Shown: positions 1-14,179, counted from the stretch's first letter. The stretch is 64,000 bases of DNA from Argopecten irradians (GCF_041381155.1 NC_091142.1:32911528-32975527); one strand, 5' to 3'. Numbers and translations are program-made. The notes: generated by a model from the letters alone, not told the origin.

Positions 1-955
1 AAACAACATGCAAACATGGGGATGGAACCGCTGGGGTCCCAAAATGGGAGCTTTGGCTGAACTTAGGCTTTAAAATCTTACTCCTCCTTAATCCTGGAAT
101 GGATTACAAACTATATAGGGATGAAGGGCTACCAAGTTTGTTCAACAAATGACCCTTTACCTATTTCAGAAACTTACATATTCAACAAAGGAGGTTCCTT
201 GTATTGCTTATATTAATTATTAACCATACTTTATACTCTGACTTTTGTTGTTTTGTTCCATGAGTCAGATGGCCGTTAAGGCCCATGGGCCTCTTTTTTA
301 TCAAAGAATGAATTTATCTAGGTATCTTATGATTGTTCCAAAATTTGATGTTGTGAATAAGCTATAACCTGAATTTATTTTACTGAATTTTAACTAGTTA
401 CTGAGATATCGATGCTATCGGAAGCGTTTATGTATTAAAGGCACCTAAACTATAATTGAAATTATAATTTAAGATTTCATTCGTAATCAAAAGAAGAGAC
501 GTTAGCTCAAAAACACACATGAACAACTACAGTCATAAGGGGACACAAATCTCTCTGATATTTCTTATGTGCCAAGCATAAATAGTTAGACTTTTACATG
601 CTAGGATTGGGGAAAGTGTTTGTCCAGTTTACCTGAAAATAACAAACATCTAATTTCATTCCGTCATTCAATAATTTAGGCCAATTTAGGTCATGGTAAA
701 ATGGATGAATTGTGTAATGAAAAGAAAGGGTACAATTTTAGATATTAAGATAAGACTAAAATTATAGTTATAATTTATTTTGTGAACGATTTTAACAAAC
801 AAAAAACAACAAACAAACAAACAAAATGGGATATAGGTACGAAATATATTAAGAGAAAAAACAACAAAATAAACATTTCACGTCTAAGCAGGCATCATCT
901 CTTCTGTTGATTATGAATGAAACCCGGAAGTGCATTATAACATCAAATGCAAATT

Positions 956-990
<35 letters not shown>

Positions 991-1971
991 CACTTTGTGG
1001 GGTTATGAATTTAATTTATCTTTGACAGTATTTTCAATCTATTGTATAATTAGAAAAGAAGCTGTCATTGATTTACTAAGCAAACTTTTTGTTTAGGTTG
1101 TTCTTCTATCGACCAATGCAATTGGGAGATGTGAAGATAAATTTATTTACATGTAACCTCTGACATCGACAGTGATTGGCTGAGGAGTGTGTTAGTATGG
1201 GGGAGGGGGGTGATGAGGGACACTTGTCATCAATTGATATCACTGGGGAGGTAATTCAGGCTGTTTGGCCGGAGAAAATATATCTAAAAATGGGAAAAAA
1301 TATTATCTACCAAGGTATTTTAATTATTGGTACAGTGGCAAGATTGATAAATACAATGATTGGATCTTCTCCTACGAAACTTGGTATCAAAACCTTCAAA
1401 ATTGTAAATGTGCACTACATATTTCCATAAAGTGTTTTATTAAATATGACAGTTATATCCCTTTATACTAGTTTAGACGATATGTCTATTACCTAATATC
1501 ACTATACCAAGTTAAAAGCTTCTGCTAAAGTTGTAAAAACATTTGTTTATGTTATGCCCAAGAAAAAATACTCCGAATCATGATGAATTTTTAAGCATGG
1601 ACTTTTTTTCTAAACTCTACAGAAGATAAATGTACACTATACAATGTGCTTAGAATGTGGAATTCGAGCAATATTGCTTTTGGTCAAGTTGATCTCATTG
1701 AACCTTTGGAGTTTCTATTTTCCTTTTAGTAATGATAAAGATGTAAGGGAATATTACATTCATTAGTATTCTGTAAGACAATGGTTTGACCACCCTTCCT
1801 CTCACATTCTGTAGCCAGATATCACAGTCGAGAGTCATGTTACATACATTTGTATGTACCTATGTATAGCACAAGCTGGTTACATCAACACTTACTGGAA
1901 CAGTGTACTCGTCCATATACATCACATGTATAGTTATTGTGTGCTTTATTATAGTGTTAGTTCATGTCACA
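1..1971. other. Intergenic stretch, no gene recognised
   Basis: AT-rich sequence with short open frames only and no recognisable domain. It contains a pure poly-A run at about 960-986 and purine-rich low-complexity DNA near 1198-1212. I see no exon with convincing splice sites. The 84-codon frame beginning at 1176 has no recognisable similarity and is treated as chance. Confidence 0.5.
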
Positions 1972-2155
1972 TTAAAGACCCTACACCGCTGACAAATGGT
2001 ATTTTTCTCTATTAAAAACAGGAGAAAACGAATCAGTATTTTTCTTCTGTTGCAAAATGTTACCTTACTTTACAACATTACCGCCTTGGAGTCATCAATT
2101 ATTGTCTAAAATGTATAAGTATTATTTATGCTGTGTGGCGGTGGTGCATCTTTAA
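1972..2155. mobile_element. Small TTAA-ended MITE, short copy
   Basis: The left end reads TTAAAGACCCTACACCGCTG and the right end reads GGCGGTGGTGCATCTTTAA, an imperfect terminal inverted repeat bounded by TTAA. A second, longer and better preserved copy lies at 42289-42651 and shares the internal stretch beginning CTGACAAATGGTATTTT. This copy is about half that length, so it is probably internally deleted. TTAA ends suggest piggyBac-type mobilisation, which is inference. It carries no coding capacity. Confidence 0.6.
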
Positions 2156-2204
2156 TGTATACTCTTATGTTCAGGGTCATTAATGTATTAGGACGGTCAT
2201 TTGT

Positions 2205-5200
2205 ATTCTTTGTTTTATGTGTGTGTGTGTGATATTGTCCCCTTGTAGATTAATATCCCTTTAGGGGTCATTTATAGGACGGTCTCTCCCGTGTATGTGG
2301 TGTGTGTGTGATGTGTGTAGATTAACTTTCCAGGGCCATTTGTAGGACGGTCTCCCGTGTATGTGTGTGTGTGTGTGAATGTGTGTAGATTAACTTCCCA
2401 AGGCCATTTTAGGACGGTCTCCCGTGTATGTGGTGTGTGTGTGATGTGTGTAGATTAACTTCCCAAGGCCATTTTAGGACGGTCTCCCGTGTATGTGGTG
2501 TGTGTGTGATGTGTGTAGATTAACTTCCCAGGGCCATTTTAGGACGGTCTCCCGTGTATGTGGTGTGTGTAGATTAACTTCCAGGGCCATTTTAGGGACG
2601 GTCTCCGTGTATGTGGTGTGTGTTGTGTGTAGATTAACTTCCCAGGGTCATTTTAGGACGGTCTCCCGTGTATGTGGTGTGTGTGTGAATGTGTGTAGAT
2701 TAACTTTCCAGGGCCATTGTAGGACGGACATCCCGTGTATGTGGTGTGTGTGAAGTGTGTAGATTAACTTTCCTTGGGGCCATTTGTAGGACGGTCTCCC
2801 GTGTATGTGTGGTGTGTGTGATGTGTGTAGATTAACTTCCCAGGGCCATTTTAGGACGGTCTCCCGTGTAATGTGGTGTGTGTGTGAATGTGTGTAGATT
2901 AACTTCCAAGGGCCATTTTAGGGACGGTCTCCCGTGTATGTGGTGTGTGTGATGTGTGTAGATTAACTTTCCAGGGCCATTTTAGGACGGTCTCCCGTGT
3001 GTGTGTGTGAAGTGTGGTTGATTAACTTCACTGTGTAGGACTGTCTCCCTGTATGGGTGTGTGAAGTGTGTAGATTAACTTCCCAGGGCCATTTAGGACG
3101 GTCTCCCGTGTATGTGGTGTGTGTGTGATGTGTGTAGATTAACTTCCCAGGGCCATTTTAGGACGGTCTCCCGTGTATGTGGTGTGTGTGTGTGATGTGT
3201 GTAGATTAACTTCCCAGGGCCATTTTAGGACGGTCTCCCGTGTATGTGGTGTGTGTGTGTGATGTGTGTAGATTAACTTCCCAGGGTCATTTTAGGACGG
3301 TCTCCCGTGTATGTGGTGTGTGTGTGATGTGTGTAGATTAACTTCCCAAGGCCATTTTAGGACGGTCTCCCGTGTATGTGGTGTGTGTGTGATGTGTGTA
3401 GATTAACTTCCCAGGGTCATTGTAGGACGGTCTCCCGTGTATGTGGTGTATGTGGTGTATGTGGTGTGTGTAGATTAACTTCCTAGGGCCATTTTAGGAC
3501 GGTCTCCCGTGTATGTGGTGTGTGTGAAGTGTGTAGATTAACTTCCCAGGGCCATTTTAGGACGGTCTCCCGTGTATGTGTGTGTGTGTGAAGTGTGTAG
3601 ATTAACTTCCCAGGGCCATTTTAGGACGGTCTCCCGTGTATGTGGTGTGTGTGTGATGTGTGTAGATTAACTTTCCAGGGCCATTTTAGGACGGTCTCCC
3701 GTGTATGTGTGTGTGTGAAGTGTGTAGATTAACTTCCCAAGGCCATTGTAGGACGGTCTCCCGTGTATGTGGTGTGTGTGTGAAGTGTGTAGATTAACTT
3801 CCCAGGGCCATTTTAGGACGGTCTCCCGTGTATGTGGTGTGTGTGTGATGTGTGTAGATTAACTTCCCAGGGCCATTTTAGGACGGTCTCCCGTGTATGT
3901 GGTGTGTGTGTGATGTGTGTAGATTAACTTCCAGGGCCATTTTAGGACGGTCTCCCGTGTATGTGGTGTGTGTGTGAAGTGTGTAGATTAACTTCCCAGG
4001 GCCATTTTAGGACGGTCTCCCGTGTATGTGTGTGTGTGTGAAGTGTGTAGATTAACTTCCCAGGGCCATTGTAGGACGGTCTCCCGTGTATGTGGTGTGT
4101 GTGTGAAGTGTGTAGATTAACTTCCCAAGGCCATTTTAGGACTGACTCCTTGTATGTGGTGTGTGTGTGATGTGTGTAGATTAACTTCCCAGGGCCATTT
4201 TAGGACGGTCTCCCGTGTATGTGGTGTGTGTGTGAAGTGTGTAGATTAACTTCCCAGGGCCATTTTAGGACGGTCTCCCGTGTATGTGGTGTGTGTGTGA
4301 ATGTGTGTAGATTAACTTTCCAGGGCCATTTTAGGACGGTCTCCCGTGTATGTGTGTGTGTGTGAAGTGTGTAGATTAACTTCCCAGGGCCATTGTAGGA
4401 CGGTCTCCCGTGTATGTGGTGTGTGTGTGAAGTGTGTAGATTAACTTTCCAGGGCCATTGTAGGACGGTCTCCCGTGTATGTGTGTGTGTGTGAAGTGTG
4501 TAGATTAACTTTCCAGGGCCATTTTAGGGCCATGTGTATAACTTCCAGGCATTTCTCTCCGTGTATGTGGTGTGTGTGAAGTGTGTAGATTAACTTCCCA
4601 GGGCCATTTAGGACGGTCTCCCGTGTATGTGGTGTGTGTGTGAAGTGTGTAGATTAACTTCCCAGGGCCATTTTAGGACGGTCTCCCGTGTATGTGTGGT
4701 GTGTGTGTGAATGTGTGTAGATTAACTTCCCAGGGCCATTTTAGGACGGTCTCCCGTGTATGTGGTGTGTGTGTGTGATGTGTGTAGATTAACTTCCCAG
4801 GGCCATTTTAGGACGGTCTCCCGTGTATGTGGTGTGTGTGAAGTGTGTGTAGATTAACTTCCCAGGGCCATTTTAGGACGGTCTCCCGTGTATGTGGTGT
4901 GTGTGTGAATGTGTGTAGATTAACTTCCAGGGCCATTTTAGGACGGTCTCCCGTGTATGTGGTGTGTGTGATGTGTGTAGATTAACTTCCAGGGCCATTT
5001 TAGGACGGTCTCCCGTGTATGTGGTGTGTGTGTGAAGTGTGTAGATTAACTTCCCAGGGCCATTTTAGGACGGTCTCCCGTGTATGTGGTGTGTGTGAAG
5101 TGTGTAGATTAACTTCCAGGGCCATTTTAGGACGGTCTCCCGTGTATGTGGTGTGTGTGTGAAGTGTGTAGATTAACTTCCAGGGCCATTTTAGGACGGT

Positions 5201-8200
5201 CTCCCGTGTATGTGGTGTGTGTGTGTGTGAAGTGTGTGTAGATTAACTTCCCAGGGCCATTTTAGGACTGACTCCTTGTATGTGGTGTGTGTGTGATGTG
5301 TGTAGATTAACTTCCCAGGGCCATTTTAGGACGGTCTCCCGTGTATGTGGTGTGTGTGTGTGATGTGTGTAGATTAACTTCCCAAGGGCCATTTTAGGAC
5401 GGTCTCCGTGTATGTGGTGTGTGTGTGATGTGTGTAGATTAACTTCCCAAGGGCCATTTTAGGACGGTCTCCCGTGTATGTGGTGTGTGTGTGAAGTGTG
5501 TGTAGGATTAACTTCCCAAGTGTAGATTAACTGGTCATTTTAGGACGGTCTCCCGTGTATGTGGTGTGTGTGTGAAGTGTGTAGATTAACTTCCCAGGGC
5601 CATTTTAGGACGGTCTCCCGTGTATGTGGTGTGTGTGTGAAGTGTGTAGATTAACTTCCCAGGGCCATTTTAGGACGGTCTCCCGTGTATGTGGTGTGTG
5701 TGTGAAGTGTGTAGATTAACTTCCCAGGGCCATTTTAGGACGGTCTCCCGTGTATGTGGTGTGTGTGTGATGTGTGTAGATTAACTTCCCAGGGTCATTT
5801 TAGGACGGTCTCCCGTGTATGTGGGTGTGTGTGAAGTGTGTAGATTAAAGGCCATTGTAGGACGGTCTCCCGTGTATGTGGTGTGTGTGTGAATGTGTGT
5901 AGATTAACTTCCCAGGCCATTTTAGGACGGTCTCCCGTGTATGTGGTGTGTGTGTGATGTGTGTAGATTAACTTCCTAGGGCCATTTTAGGACGGTCTCC
6001 CGTGTATGTGGTGTGTGTGTGATGTGTGTAGATTAACTTCCCAGGGCCATTTTAGGACGGTCTCCCGTGTATGTGGTGTGTGTGTGATGTGTGTAGATTA
6101 ACTTCCTAGGGCCATTTTAGGACGGTCTCCCGTGTATGTGTGTGTGTGATGTGTGTAGATTAACTTCACAGGGTCATTTTAGGACGGTCTCCCGTGTATG
6201 TGGTGTGTGTGTATGTGAAGTGTGTAGATTAACTTCCTAGGGCCATTTTAGGACGGTCTCCCGTGTATGTGGTGTGTGTGTGATGTGTGTAGATTAACTT
6301 CCCAGGGCCATTTTAGGACGGTCTCCCGTGTATGTGGTGTGTGTGTGATGTGTGTAGATTAACTTCCCAGGGTCATTTTAGGACGGTCTCCCGTGTATGT
6401 GGTGTGTGTGAAGTGTGTAGATTAACTTCCCAGGGCCATTTTAGGACGGTCTCCCGTGTATGTGGTGTGTGTGTGAAGTGTGTAGATTAACTTCCCAAGG
6501 TCATTTTAGGACTGTCTCCCTGTATATGGTGTGTGAAGTGTGTAGATTAACTTCCCAGGGCCATTTTAGGACGGTCTCCCGTGTATGTGGTGTGTGTGTG
6601 AAGTGTGTAGATTAACTTCCTAGGGCCATTTTAGGACGGTCTCCCGTGTATGTGGTGTGTGTGAAGTGTGTAGATTAACTTCCCAGGGTCATTTTAGGAC
6701 GGTCTCCCGTGTATGTGGTGTGTGTGAAGTGTGTAGATTAACTTCCCAGGGCCATTTTAGGACGGTCTCCCGTGTATGTGGTGTGTGTGTGAAGTGTGTA
6801 GATTAACTTCCCAGGGCCATTTTAGGACGGTCTCCCGTGTATGTGGTGTGTGTGTGAAGTGTGTAGATTAACTTCCCAGGGCCATTTTAGGACGGTCTCC
6901 CGTGTATGTGGTGTGTGTGTGAAGTGTGTAGATTAACTTCCCAGGGTCATTTTAGGACTGTCTCCCGTGTATGTGGTGTGTGTGTGAAGTGTGTAGATTA
7001 ACTTTCCAGGGCCATTGTAGGACGGTCTCCCGTGTATGTGGTGTGTGTGAAGTGTGTAGATTAACTTTCCAGGGCCATTGTAGGACGGTCTCCCGTGTAT
7101 GTGGTGTGTGTGAAGTGTGTAGATTAACTTTCCAGGGCCATTGTAGGACGGTCTCCCGTGTATGTGGTGTGTGTGAAGTGTGTAGATTAACTTTCCAGGG
7201 CCATTGTAGGACGGTCTCCCGTGTATGTGTGGTGTGTGTGAAGTGTGTAGATTAACTTCCCAGGGCCATTTTAGGACGGTCTCCCGTGTATGTGGTGTGT
7301 GTGTGAAGTGTGTAGATTAACTTCCTAGGGCCATTTTAGGACGGTCTCCCGTGTATGTGTGTGTGTGTGATGTGTGTAGATTAACTTCACAGGGTCATTT
7401 TAGGACGGTCTCTCCGTGTGTGTATGTGGTGTGTGTGAAGTGTGTAGATTAACTTCCCAGGGCCATTTTAGGACGGTCTCCCGTGTATGTGGTGTGTGTG
7501 TGATGTGTGTAGATTAACTTCCCAGGGCCATTTTAGGACGGTCTCCCGTGTATGTGGTGTGTGTGATGTGTGTAGATTAACTTCACAGGGTCATTTTAGG
7601 ACGGTCTCCCGTGTATGTGGTGTGTGTGTGAAGTGTGTAGATTAACTTCCTAGGGCCATTTTAGGACGGTCTCCCGTGTATGTGGTGTGTGATGTGTGTA
7701 GATTAACTTCACAGGGTCATTTTAGGACGGTCTCCCGTGTATGTGGTGTGTGTGAAGTGTGTAGATTAACTTTCCAGGGCCATTGTAGGACGGTCTCCCG
7801 TGTATGTGGTGTGTGTGAAGTGTGTAGATTAACTTTCCAGGGCCATTGTAGGACGGTCTCCCGTGTATGTGGTGTGTGTGTGAAGTGTGTAGATTAACTT
7901 CCCAGGGCCATTTTAGGACGGTCTCCCGTGTATGTGGTGTGTGTGTGAAGTGTGTAGATTAACTTCCCAGGGCCATTTTAGGACGGTCTCCCGTGTATGT
8001 GGTGTGTGTGTGTGTGTGGTGTCATTTTAGTGACTGGTGTGTGTGTGTGTGTGTGTGTAGATTAACTTTCCAGGGCCATTGTAGGACGGGTCTCCCGTGT
8101 ATGTGGTGTGTGTGTGAAGTGTGTAGATTAACTTCCCAGGGCCATTTTAGGACGGTCTCCCGTGTATGTGGTGTGTGTGTGAAGTGTGTAGATTAACTTC

Positions 8201-11200
8201 CCAGGGCCATTTTAGGACGGTCTCCCGTGTATGTGGTGTGTGAAGTGTGTAGATTAACTTCCCAAGGCCATTTGTAGGACGGTCTCCCGTGTATGTGGTG
8301 TGTGTGTGAAGTGTGTAGATTAACTTCCTAGGGCCATTTTAGGACGGTCTCCCGTGTATGTGGTGTGTGTGTGTGATGTGTGTAGATTAACTTCCCAGGG
8401 TCATTTTAGGACGGTCTCCCGTGTATGTGGTGTGTGTGTGATGTGTGTAGATTAACTTCCCAGGGCCATTTTAGGACGGTCTCCCGTGTATGTGGTGTGT
8501 GTGAAGTGTGTAGATTAACTTCCCCAGGGCCATTATAGGACGGTCTCCCGTGTATGTGGGTGTGTGTGAAGTGTGTGTAGATTAACTTTCCAGGGCCATT
8601 GTAGGACGGTCTCCCGTGTATGTGGTGTGTGTGAAGTGTGTAGATTAACTTTCCAGGGCCATTGTAGGACGGTCTCCCGTGTATGTGGTGTGTGTGTGAA
8701 GTGTGTAGATTAACTTTCCAGGGCCATTGTAGGACGGTCTCCCGTGTATGTGGTGTGTGTGAAGTGTGTAGATTAACTTTCCAGGGCCATTGTAGGACGG
8801 TCTCCCGTGTATGTGGTGTGTGTGAAGTGTGTAGATTAACTTCCCAGGGCCATTGTAGGACGGTCTCCCGTGTATGTGGTGTGTGTGAAGTGTGTAGATT
8901 AACTTCCCAGGGTCATTTTAGGACGGTCTCCCGTGTATGTGGTGTGTGATGTGTGTAGATTAACTTCACAGGGTCATTTTCCGTGTATGTGGTGTGTGTG
9001 TGATGTGTGTAGATTAACTTCCCAGGGTCATTTTAGGACGGTCTCCCGTGTATGTGGTGTGTGTGAAGTGTGTAGATTAACTTCCCAGGGCCATTTTAGG
9101 ACGGTCTCCCGTGTATGTGGTGTGTGTGTGATGTGTGTAGATTAACTTCCCAGGGCCATTTTAGGACGGTCTCCCGTGTATGTGGTGTGTGTGTGTGTGT
9201 GTAGATTAACTTCCCAGGGCCATTTTAGGACGGTCTCCCGTGTATGTGGTGTGTGTGAAGTGTGTAGATTAACTTCCCAGGGCCATTTTAGGACTGTCTC
9301 CCTTGTATGTGGTGTGTGTGTGAAGTGTGTAGATTAACTTCCCAAGGTCATTTTAGGACTGTCTCCCTGTATATGTGTGTGTGAAGTGTGTAGATTAACT
9401 TCCCAGGGCCATGTTAGGACGGTCTCCCGTGTATGTGGTGGTGTGTGTGAAGTGTGTAGATTAACTTCCCCAGGCCATTGTAGGACGGTCTCCCGTGTAT
9501 GTGGTGTATGTGTGTGTGTGTAGATTAACTTTCCAGGGCCATTATAGGACGGTCTCCCGTGTATGTGGTGTGTGTGAAGTGTGTAGATTAACTTTCCAGG
9601 GCCATTGTAGGACGGTCTCCCGTGTATGTGGTGTGTGTGTGAAGTGTGTAGATTAACTTCCCAGGGCCATTTTAGGACGGTCTCCCGTGTATGTGGTGTG
9701 TGTGTGAAGTGTGTAGATTAACTTTCCAGGGCCATTATAGGACGGTCTCCCGTGTATGTGGTGTGTGTGAAGTGTGTAGATTAACTTTCCAGGGCCATTG
9801 TAGGACGGTCTCCCGTGTATGTGGTGTGTGTGAAGTGTGTAGATTAACTTTCCAGGGCCATTGTAGGACGGTCTCCCGTGTATGTGGTGTGTGTGTGATG
9901 TGTGTAGATTAACTTTCCAGGGCCATTGTAGGACGGTCTCCCGTGTATGTGGTGTGTGTGTGATGTGTGTAGATTAACTTCCCAAGGCCATTTTAGGACG
10001 GTCTCCCGTGTATGTGGTGTGTGTGTGATGTGTGTAGATTAACTTCCTAGGGCCATTTTAGGACGGTCTCCCGTGTATGTGGTGTGTGTGTGATGTGTGT
10101 AGATTAACTTCCTTGCTTGGCATTTTAGGACGGTCTCCCGTGTATGTGGTGTGTGTGTGATGTGTGTAGATTAACTTCCCAAGGCCATTTTAGGACTGAC
10201 TCCTTGTATGTGGTGTGTGTGTGATGTGTGTAGATTAACTTCCTAGGGCCATTTTAGGACGGTCTCCCGTGTATGTGGTGTGTGTGTGATGTGTGTAGAT
10301 TAACTTCCCAAGGCCATTTTAGGACGGTCTCCCGTGTATGTGGTGTGTGTGTGAAGTGTGTAGATTAACTTCCCAGGGCCATTTTAGGACGGTCTCCCGT
10401 GTATGTGGTGTGTGTGTGAAGTGTGTAGATTAACTTCCCAAGGCCATTTTAGGACTGTCTCCCGTGTATATGGTGTGTGAAGTGTGTAGATTAACTTCCC
10501 AGGGCCATTTTAGGACGGTCTCCCGTGTATGTGGTGTGTGTGTGAAGTGTGTAGATTAACTTCCCAAGGCCATTTTAGGACGGTCTCCCGTGTATGTGCA
10601 CGTGGTGTGTGTGAAGTGTGTAGATTAACTTCCCAGGGCCATTTTAGGACGGTCTCCCGTGTATGTGGTGTGTGTGTGAAGTGTGTAGATTAACTTCCCA
10701 GGGCCATTGTAGGACGGTCTCCCGTGTATGTGGTGTGTGTGAAGTGTGTAGATTAACTTCCCAGGGCCATTGTAGGACGGTCTCCCGTGTATGTGTGTGT
10801 GTGAAGTGTGTAGATTAACTTCCCAGGGCCATTTTAGGACGGTCTCCCGTGTATGTGTGGTGTGTGTGAAGTGTGTAGATTAACTTCCCAGGGCCATTGT
10901 AGGACGGTCTCCCTTGTATGTGGTGTGTGTGTGAAGTGTGTAGATTAACTTCCCAAGGCCATTTTAGGACTGACTCCTTGTATGTGGTGTGTGTGTGATG
11001 TGTGTAGATTAACTTCCCAGGGCCATGTTAGGACGGTCCCCCGTGTATGTGGTGTGTGTGAAGTGTGTAGATTAACTTCCCAAGGCCATTGTAGGACGGT
11101 CTCCCGTGTATGTGGTGTGTGTGTGAAGTGTGTAGATTAACTTCCCAGGGCCATTTTAGGACTGTCTCCCTTGTATGTGGTGTGTGTGTGAAGTGTGTAG

Positions 11201-11910
11201 ATTAACTTCCCAAGGTCATTTTAGGACTGTCTCCCGTGTATGGTGGTGTGTGAAGTGTGTAGATTAACTTCCCAAGGTCATTTTAGGACGGTCCCCCGTG
11301 TATGTGGTGTGTGTGAAGTGTGTAGATTAACTTCCCAAGGCCATTGTAGGACGGTCTCCCGTGTATGTGGTGTGTGTGTGAAGTGTGTAGATTAACTTCC
11401 CAGGGTCATTTTAGGACGGTCTCCCGTGTATGTGGTGTGTGTGTGATGTGTGTAGATTAACTTCCCAGGGTCATTTTAGGACGGTCTCCCGTGTATGTGG
11501 TGTGTGTGTGATGTGTGTAGATTAACTTCCCAGGGTCATTTTAGGACGGTCTCCCGTGTATGTGGTGTGTGTGTGAAGTGTGTAGATTAACTTCCCAGGG
11601 CCATTTTAGGACGGTCTCCCGTGTATGTGTGTGTGTGATGTGTGTAGATTAACTTCACAGGGTCATTTTAGGACGGTCTCCCGTGTATGTGGTGTGTGTG
11701 TGATGTGTGTAGATTAACTTCACAGGGTCATTTTAGGACGGTCTCCCGTGTATGTGGTGTGTGTGTGATGTGTGTAGATTAACTTCACAGGGTCATTTTA
11801 GGACGGTCTCCCGTGTATGTGGTGTGTGTGTGATGTGTGTAGATTAACTTCACAGGGTCATTTTAGGACGGTCTCCCGTGTATGTGGTGTGTGTGAAGTG
11901 TGTGGGTGTT
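2205..11910. repeat. Minisatellite array, about 65 bp unit, roughly 150 copies
   Basis: Head-to-tail units run GTGTAGATTAACTTCCCAGG, then GCCATTTTAGGACGGTCTCC, then CGTGTATGTGG and a (GT)n stretch ending GATGT or GAAGT. Unit length varies by a few bases, mostly in the (GT)n part. Recurrent variants are TTTCCAGG...CATTGTAGG, CCTAGGG, CACAGGGTC, and GGACTGACTCCTTG. Identical variants cluster (for example about 6990-7230, 8590-8820 and 9700-9930), which indicates local homogenisation. Short frames inside it simply translate the repeat (VCRLTFQGHCRTVSRVCG type) and are not genes. No adjacent exon was recognised, so unlike the other arrays no parent junction can be named. Confidence 0.95.
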
Positions 11911-13615
11911 TTGGGAGACTACAGTATGTTCTTATTGTGACTCTTTGTAATCGTGGACTTTATGTCCTTTTAAAAGTGCTTTCTCACTGAAGCCTGTTTC
12001 CACACACAAAACATCCTGTCACATATATATGTTTACAAGGGTTAAACCAGTCATCCCACTCCCTTTATGGAAAATGGTATAGTCTAAATTAGAAATGAAA
12101 AAAAAAGATAGTCGTCAAAGTCTTACGTATCAGGAGACTACTGAGAGAATTCTAGGGGCACATAAAGTGTTCTAGTGAAGAAAAAACAAAACATAATTTG
12201 CTTTATCACAATTACATTTTTAAGTTGAATATGGGCCGAGTCATAATGTCAATATTTCATTTTTAAATGGGAATAAGGTCACAAAAAGAAAGATATACAT
12301 GTGGAAAAGCAATTTGTTTCACCTGTGAAGAATGCGACCGTGTGCGAAGTATTTAGAACACGAGAGACTATGGCTATACGCTCGCTTGTAAATAATTATA
12401 CCATATATATATAATGAGTGTGCTTCTCTTTACTATCATATGAACATTATCTTAAAATGTGAAGTTAACATCAGATGTGGTTCAGCGTAGAAACAAATGA
12501 GGAGATATGAAAATTCTGACAACAAACGTTCTGGTCTTCAAAAATGATAATAGACAGTCTTAGTTTAATTACTATGAACTGAAATAAGCATTAGACACAT
12601 AAAAAAACCCTTTATAAAGCCATAAGGGTTATTCAATGGACGCTTACTTTATCTGAATGTTTTTTCCACATTCCTCTTGAGTCACACCTACGTAGCTTTT
12701 CTACACGATTGCCATTCTCTGTACTCTGTATTGTTCCTGTTAATTTATATGTTTTCTTGACCCACTCACCTGTCACTGATATAAAGCCGTTCTCTTTGTT
12801 GAATATCCGTACGAATGTGTCCTATCTGGACAGAAAAAGCTGTATATTTTCATACTCCATTCCCGAAAGTTTACAAGATCTCTCTAAAAGAACTTCGTTA
12901 TGCTTCTGCTCGACCACAATATAAATCTTCTGTAGACGTTTATGCGTCTTTTTCATCAACCCGCTCTATACATTCGTGGTCGCAACGAAAGTTCTAAATG
13001 CACTAAAATACTGCGTCGTGTCTGTTTTTTCCTAAATCGGTACGGAGAAGGTACTTACCATATAGGTTTTCTTTGAGTTTTTACAGTATGTCTGGATTAG
13101 TCCGCTTAACTTGTCAACAGTTTGATATCCACTTCTTTCTCTGCACAGACTATTGACATGGACATCCAGTAACGATGTTCTATCTGTCTTTGGTGGTTAC
13201 ACTTACTCGCCTTTATTAACAAGCATGAAATATAACGAACCATGTCTTTAAACAATAACACTGATCCAGATTCTTTTGGAAGGACATCCTTGTTGACTAG
13301 TATCATACATTAACTGAAACGAAGCGTCACGCTTGAGGGAAAGATTTTGGTTTATCCATATGTATATTCGCTACCTGCAAGAACGGACATTGAAGGCTTG
13401 ACATTAGTTAGAAATATGGAATTTTTTCTCTTTAGGTAAAACACATATGGCAAAACGAATGATCTTACTCAATACAGGGATATCCACTACCGGTGTGAGA
13501 TTTTTCTATTTCACCCTAGGGTAAAGACAAGTTTACACGAAATCGCAAAGCCTCGTTTTTGACAACTTAAGAGTCTTTCCCCTCGGATCGAGAGTATTTT
13601 GTCTCACCCTTAAAG
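11911..13615. other. Intergenic stretch, no gene recognised
   Basis: Unique AT-rich sequence directly right of the large minisatellite. Two overlapping frames of 60-70 codons occur at 12709-12997, with no recognisable domain and no convincing splice signals. Nothing else is supported here. Confidence 0.4.
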
Positions 13616-13712
13616 TAGTAGTTTCTGCTCCTGCTTAGCGCTCAGAACAACGGGAGTGGGACGACTGGTTCGCCCGTTGTCAGTATAATGTGACCTAATG
13701 GGATGTCTTCCA
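13616..13712. repeat. Possible fragment of a common mollusc interspersed repeat
   Basis: The segment reading CTGCTTAGCGCTCAG, then GGGAGTGGGACGACTGGTTC, then GCCCGTTGTCAGTATAATGT is GC-richer than its surroundings. From memory it resembles a repeat often seen in bivalve genomic and transcript sequence. The family name is not known to me and the boundaries are approximate. A repeat-library search would confirm or refute this. Confidence 0.3.
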
Positions 13713-14075
13713 TACCTCCATTATTGTATTTATTGTATTTACGTTTTTGTTGTTCCGTGATACCAAAATATCTACAAAATTAACGCTGAATTTCTATATG
13801 AAGTGAAAGTATAGAACCGAGACTGTATTGTAGGCATATTTTTCAGCATCAATTATTCGACAAACTGTGCATGAAAATCATCTGACAAGCATGTGGAGGT
13901 CTAATTACCTCATCAGCGGCACACCATGACACGTTAGGTGAAAGAAACAAGCTACAACATAGCGATGCCAATCCTTCGTCAGAATTTTTTACACCGTAGG
14001 ACTTGATTCGGAGGCTATATTGTGATGACGTCGGGTGGTGCAAAAGTGTAAATGATAAAATATGTAACCTATAAA

Positions 14076-14175
14076 TGATCGTATCTCAGTCGAGGGCTAA
14101 GATTTTGTAACATAATCCCAACCGAGGTGTTAGCCAAGGTTGGGATGTTACAAAATCTTAGTCCGAGACTGCGAT
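14076..14175. repeat. Fold-back hairpin of about 100 bp
   Basis: CTAAGATTTTGTAACATAATCCCAACC on the left pairs with GGTTGGGATGTTACAAAATCTTAG on the right, separated by about 15 bases. The flanking TCTCAGTCGAGGG and GTCCGAGACTGCG also pair partly. It is probably the body of a small non-autonomous DNA element; no target-site duplication was resolved. Confidence 0.6.
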
Positions 14176-14179
14176 AACC

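Noticed and set aside
2493..9912. Cysteine-rich repeat frames (VCRLTFQGHCRTVSRVCGVC type) in the first array
   Set aside because: They are translations of the 65 bp minisatellite, are interrupted whenever the unit length is not a multiple of three, and have no splice or start context.
2205..11910. CRISPR-like array
   Set aside because: There are no unique spacers between constant repeats; the whole 65 bp unit is repeated, and the genome is eukaryotic.
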